The position numbers were made by a program, and so were the translations under genes. Of a DNA stretch of 17,880 nucleotides, positions 15,236-17,880 are shown piece by piece; positions within the stretch are counted from its first letter, which is position 1, and each line of letters begins with the position of its first letter. The stretch spans positions 1-17,880 of the forward strand of contig DATFXR010000016.1 of assembly GCA_035315685.1 (NCBI GenBank), written 5' to 3'. This DNA comes from QHWK01 sp035315685 (GTDB taxonomy: Bacteria > Acidobacteriota > Vicinamibacteria > Vicinamibacterales > CAVVIG01). Under the pieces are notes generated by a model. It searched no databases. It saw only the letters and a program-made list of their open reading frames with translations, and was not told the origin of the DNA.

Positions 15236-16816
15236 CCTGCGTGTCGCGGGCTCCGGCAGGGTGAAAGCGCGCTTGCAAGCCTTCTGTACCTCTCGGTCAC
15301 GGAACTGTGAGAGTGTCTCGGCCACGTCTTCTCTCGAGTTTTCGCGGCGCTGACGACATCGTTCCGCCAGCCGGCCAAGGGTGAGCAGCGCGCTGGAAGG
15401 GCTGCCGGCTGCGCAGACGGCGCGGCCGCACTCAACGAGCAGCGTCTCCTGCACGTGCGCATCGTTGAAGTCTCCGAGCGCGCGCTGCAGTTTCTTGAGC
15501 GCAGCGAGAATGCACTTGACGTCGGCTGGGCGATAACAGGCTGAGGCGGCGTCGACGAGATAGCGAAGCTTCTTCGCATCGATGCGGATATCGTGAAATC
15601 GCTCGACAGCAGTCCGCTCGTCGACAGCCTTGGCGTTTCTGGCGATCCGTTTGCTCAGCCGCCGCGCGCGTCGCGCGACTGCTGTGGCCAGCGGATCATG
15701 GGCATTCTCGGCCTGAGGGGCGGACGGCAACGGAGATTCGAGGAAGGCCTTCCAATCTGCAAGCAGCCGTTGATACCGCGTGCTGTCCAACGCCTCGACC
15801 AGCCGATCGTATTCCCGCTGTTGTGTCCCGCCGAGGAACGTAATGAGCGCATTCATGTCGTCTGCGTCGAATTCTCCGCACTGTGCTCTGAGCGACAGCA
15901 CCAGCACGTCCCGGTCTCGCGGAGGTCCGGTCAGACGACCGATCCACGAGAACTCGCCGGCGAAGTGTTCGACGATGTCAGCTCGAAACACGCCACGGAT
16001 TTGCCCGAGCAGCGAGCGGGCGCGCCTGATCGCGACGCGGAAGTCGTGCAGAAATTCACTGTCGACGTTCCCGCGGACGCCGGGTTCGTTGGCCGCGAGG
16101 TTCTCGAGCAGTGCGAGGTGGATCTGCCTCGCCCCGACGTCGGCGCGCACTGCCGGATCCAGAGTGAGCCTGGGCGACGAAAGATCGCGGGGCTCTGATG
16201 CGCCGACCTGCCGAAGGATCGCCGCGACCGGTCCTTCCGGACATCGCTGAATCCCCGGGCGGCTCGCGATCACCGGCACCAGCCGCTCGTATTCGTCTTC
16301 GTATCCGCGCAGCGCAGTCAGCGTGAGCATCGCGGGCCATGGTCGCCAATCGCCGTGGGCCGTCGGAAGCCGGGCATGCCCGCTGGCGATTCGAAGGCGG
16401 GCCACTGCCTTTCCGCGATCGTCGAGCATCTCGAGGACGGAACCCTGCTCCTCCGCCTCCGCCTGGGCCAGCAGCCGCCGCGGACCGACGATGGACGCGA
16501 CCTCCTCCTTCAGCGGACCTTCGGGCAAATCCCAGGCGAAGCTCACCGGGCTGGTCATCCGGATGGCGAAACGATCGCTCCCCGCGAGCGTCAGCCATTT
16601 CACCGTGGATGCGCTGTCCGCGTCAGCCCGCGTGAGACACGCGCCCGCCTGACGCAGGCGTCCATCAAACGTGTCCAGTACGGTAAACCGGTGCCTGTCG
16701 ATTGAACGTCGGCGCGTGGGCAGGAGCGTCAGGAGATTCCTGGTGATTGCCTCGGTCGTGAGCTCGCCCGGCACAACGTACGCAGATTCCCGGGGGATAG
16801 ACGGCGCGGCGTTCAT
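15233..16816 (-). CDS. CHAD-domain protein with a degenerate N-terminal CYTH-like domain
   Basis: This is a 527-residue protein. The ATG at 16816 is preceded by AAGGAG 10 bp upstream and lies 22 bp after the Nudix stop. Residues about 222-515 are a CHAD domain, a helical bundle lined with conserved His, Arg and Lys that binds polyphosphate. Visible marks are FLHDFRVAIRRAR (His257, Arg260, Arg264, Arg265, Arg267), GPPRDRDVL, and the second half-repeat FHDIRIDAKKLRYLVD (His408, Arg411, Lys415, Lys416, Arg418). Residues about 12-200 resemble a CYTH triphosphate tunnel domain: RFTVLDTFDGRLRQAG matches the F-D-T-x(3)-L-x(3)-G strand pair, and WLTLAG the following strand. The N-terminal ExExK motif needed for triphosphatase activity is not seen, so catalysis is doubtful. 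The likely role is binding polyphosphate or granules, in one operon with ParA and Nudix. Confidence 0.85.
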   Translation of the reverse strand: MNAAPSIPRESAYVVPGELTTEAITRNLLTLLPTRRRSIDRHRFTVLDTFDGRLRQAGACLTRADADSASTVKWLTLAGSDRFAIRMTSPVSFAWDLPEGPLKEEVASIVGPRRLLAQAEAEEQGSVLEMLDDRGKAVARLRIASGHARLPTAHGDWRPWPAMLTLTALRGYEDEYERLVPVIASRPGIQRCPEGPVAAILRQVGASEPRDLSSPRLTLDPAVRADVGARQIHLALLENLAANEPGVRGNVDSEFLHDFRVAIRRARSLLGQIRGVFRADIVEHFAGEFSWIGRLTGPPRDRDVLVLSLRAQCGEFDADDMNALITFLGGTQQREYDRLVEALDSTRYQRLLADWKAFLESPLPSAPQAENAHDPLATAVARRARRLSKRIARNAKAVDERTAVERFHDIRIDAKKLRYLVDAASACYRPADVKCILAALKKLQRALGDFNDAHVQETLLVECGRAVCAAGSPSSALLTLGRLAERCRQRRENSREDVAETLSQFRDREVQKACKRAFTLPEPATRR

Positions 16817-16838
16817 GGCGTCCCGACTCCTTCAGGCG

Positions 16839-17243
16839 TCAATTTCCTCTGCCCGCTTCGAGACGATGGACGAGCGGCTGCAACTCTTCCCGCAGAAACT
16901 CGACGGCATCTTCCACACGCATCCAGCGCCGTCGGCGGATCTTGTCTTCGAGCCAGTGCTCGAGCTCTCTCGTCACCCGCATGAAGTAGACATCCACGCG
17001 GCGGAGGCTGTTGCCTTTCGCGTGCTGATAGCGGCCGACCGGTCTACGCGCGACGACACCTCGGAGGCCGGCTTCCTCTTCGGCCTCACGGATTGCCGCT
17101 TCACGCGGAAGCTCGCCAACGTCAACTGAACCCTTGGGAAGAATCCAACGCTTGCCGGTCGAGGTCGTTATCAGCGCGACCTCGACGCGCTCCTTCCTGA
17201 TTCGATACGGGATCACAGCCGCCTGGTGCTGTACACGCGCCAT
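16839..17243 (-). CDS. Nudix hydrolase, DIPP-like
   Basis: This is a 134-residue Nudix hydrolase. The ATG at 17243 is preceded by GGGAGG 4 bp upstream; a GTG at 17258 is the less likely alternative. The Nudix box is complete: G-SVDVG-E-LPREAAI-REAEEEAGL matches GX5EX7REUXEEXGU exactly and holds the metal-binding glutamates. Upstream is the strand RWILPKGSV. The C-terminal half (VDVYFMRVTRELEHW, then RRRRWMRVEDAVEFL) resembles the diphosphoinositol-polyphosphate phosphohydrolase branch. Those enzymes cleave inositol pyrophosphates, dinucleoside polyphosphates and, for animal members, polyphosphate internally. The gene is first in a three-gene minus-strand operon with the CHAD and ParA genes. 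This context favours a polyphosphate or dinucleoside polyphosphate substrate, but the substrate is inferred, not seen. Confidence 0.87.
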   Translation of the reverse strand: MARVQHQAAVIPYRIRKERVEVALITTSTGKRWILPKGSVDVGELPREAAIREAEEEAGLRGVVARRPVGRYQHAKGNSLRRVDVYFMRVTRELEHWLEDKIRRRRWMRVEDAVEFLREELQPLVHRLEAGRGN

Positions 17244-17422
17244 CGATCCTCCCGGCACAACGGTTCAGGAGCCTGTGCGCAGCCGATCTGTCGTCTGTGA
17301 ACGCGTTCCGGGTTGCTCGGGAGACCGTACCAAATTGCCGGTCGCAGTACAAGGCGCGATTTGAAATGTCGGAGTGTCGGGTCGATTCGACCTACATGGT
17401 GGGACGCATGGGCCCGCACGCA
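17244..17422. other. Intergenic stretch upstream of the Nudix operon
   Basis: This 179-bp stretch should hold the operon promoter. All three minus-strand frames were read and none gives a recognisable protein. No convincing -35/-10 pair, hairpin or repeat was found. Confidence 0.4.
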
Positions 17423-17683
17423 TCAGCCGGGCTGTCGTCGAGGAGCGGCAGCGCCCAACGGTTCGACGCCCACGAACAGAATCTCCTTGGCGGCCGCCAC
17501 TCCGATGCCATCGAGAAGAAGCGACTCGCCGACGTTCGGGAGCGCCTCGCGGTCGAGACGCGCGCCAAGAGCCGTCGCGACGTGGCTGTCCAGTCCGTAG
17601 AGCTGCTGAGCGAACTTGAGCGCCAACACGTCAGCCGGCGTGGCGAGCACGTTGCTCAGCGTGACCTGAATGCGGATCGGCAC
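17423..17683 (-). CDS. Short macro-like N-terminal domain protein, possibly truncated
   Basis: This gene encodes 86 residues from a GTG at 17683, preceded by GGAAGGAG with an 8-bp gap. The sequence has IQVTLSNVLATPADVLALKF, then AQQLYGLDSHVATAL and AKEILFVGVEPLG. The pattern aDVLaLKfAQxxYGxDxxVaxxL ... ILFVGVxPLG recalls the N-terminal alpha/beta domain of some larger bacterial proteins, related to the macro-like fold of leucine aminopeptidase N-termini. In those proteins the chain continues with an R-E-x-A helix and further domains. Here it ends 9 residues after VGVEPLG, with no continuation I can recognise in the other frames. It may be a 3'-truncated gene. Family memory is uncertain and no function is assigned. 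Confidence 0.45.
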   Translation of the reverse strand: MPIRIQVTLSNVLATPADVLALKFAQQLYGLDSHVATALGARLDREALPNVGESLLLDGIGVAAAKEILFVGVEPLGAAAPRRQPG

Positions 17684-17757
17684 GTCCCCCACTCCTTCCG
17701 GGCATCGCCCACCGCGTCATCTGCTCCGACGTGACCGAAATCGATTCCGCCGCGGAG

Positions 17758-17763
17758 TATAAT
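17758..17763 (+). promoter_or_regulatory. Candidate -10 box (TATAAT) for the right-edge gene
   Basis: A perfect TATAAT lies 34 bp before the ATG at 17798. The expected -35 region (17735-17740) reads CCGAAA, a poor match, so the promoter would need help from an activator or is a chance match. Confidence 0.35.
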
Positions 17764-17797
17764 CGCGCGCTCGCCGATCGTCCCGAGGAGCGGTCAT

Positions 17798-17880
17798 ATG
17801 CTGCGCCGTACCTTCGCGCCAGCCCTCGCGATCGTTCTCGCCGGCGGGGGGGCCTCACCGCAACCACCCGCATCGCCGCC
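17798..17880 (+). CDS. N-terminus of a secreted protein, cut by the window end
   Basis: The ATG at 17798 has GAGGAG 7 bp upstream. The 27 full codons available read MLRRTFAPALAIVLAGGGAS followed by a proline-rich stretch (PQPPASPP). This is a twin-arginine-free Sec-type signal peptide with a short basic start and a hydrophobic core. No lipobox cysteine is seen. The product cannot be identified from this piece. It is divergent from the macro-like short gene, with 114 bp between their starts. Confidence 0.6.
   Translation, partial: MLRRTFAPALAIVLAGGGASPQPPASP

Noticed and set aside
13968..15278. ParA as part of a plasmid or chromosome partition locus (parAB)
   Set aside because: No ParB-like gene, no repeated centromere-like sites, and the gene is translationally coupled to a CHAD protein.
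1..17880. CRISPR arrays, tRNA genes, IS elements and phage genes
   Set aside because: Reading through the sequence gave no regularly spaced direct repeats, no tRNA-like TPsiC context in gaps, and no transposase or phage protein. The lone PIN-toxin tail is decayed and not a defence system.

Overview
The window is about 17.9 kb of GC-rich DNA that looks chromosomal and most likely comes from an Acidobacteriota bacterium (perhaps Vicinamibacteria-like). Three gene types common there support this: an orphan MacB/FtsX-type permease of the 'ADOP' kind, a winged-helix (CadC/OmpR-type) regulator, and a large sensor kinase with Reg_prop beta-propellers. No rRNA, tRNA, CRISPR array, insertion sequence or phage gene was seen. 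The assignment rests on remembered family features only; no search was run.

Left part (1-4650): the 3' portion of an amidohydrolase (+) converges on a secreted cytochrome c/PQQ-type dehydrogenase (-). Behind the dehydrogenase start lies a roughly 700-bp strip of decayed genes on the minus strand: a frameshifted nitroreductase C-terminus and a frameshifted VapC-like PIN toxin C-terminus. Next is a small membrane-anchored protein with a probable PNPOx-like split barrel (+).

Middle part (4826-11094): a Vps62/DUF946-like protein with six C-terminal propeller-type repeats (-) is divergent from a two-component pair (+). The response regulator is a three-domain fusion, OmpR-type winged helix, receiver, then LuxR/GerE helix-turn-helix. 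Its probable partner is a 993-residue Reg_prop/Y_Y_Y/HisKA_3 histidine kinase. The shared 150-bp intergenic region makes the Vps62-like gene a candidate target.

Right part (11110-17880): an orphan FtsX/MacB-type permease (-) is flanked by two apparent 3' gene remnants, one TPR-like and one amidohydrolase-like. Upstream is a compact minus-strand operon: a DIPP-like Nudix hydrolase, a degenerate-CYTH/CHAD protein, and a ParA-type ATPase whose start codon overlaps the CHAD stop codon (TGATG). CHAD domains are known to bind polyphosphate, DIPP-type Nudix enzymes cleave polyphosphate and inositol pyrophosphates, and ParA ATPases position cellular cargo. The operon may therefore be a polyphosphate-granule maintenance and positioning module. 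The ParA carries a 165-residue C-terminal extension with a CYTH-like sequence motif, which is the most novel signal here. The right edge holds a short, possibly truncated macro-like fragment (-) and the first codons of a secreted protein (+) preceded by a TATAAT box.
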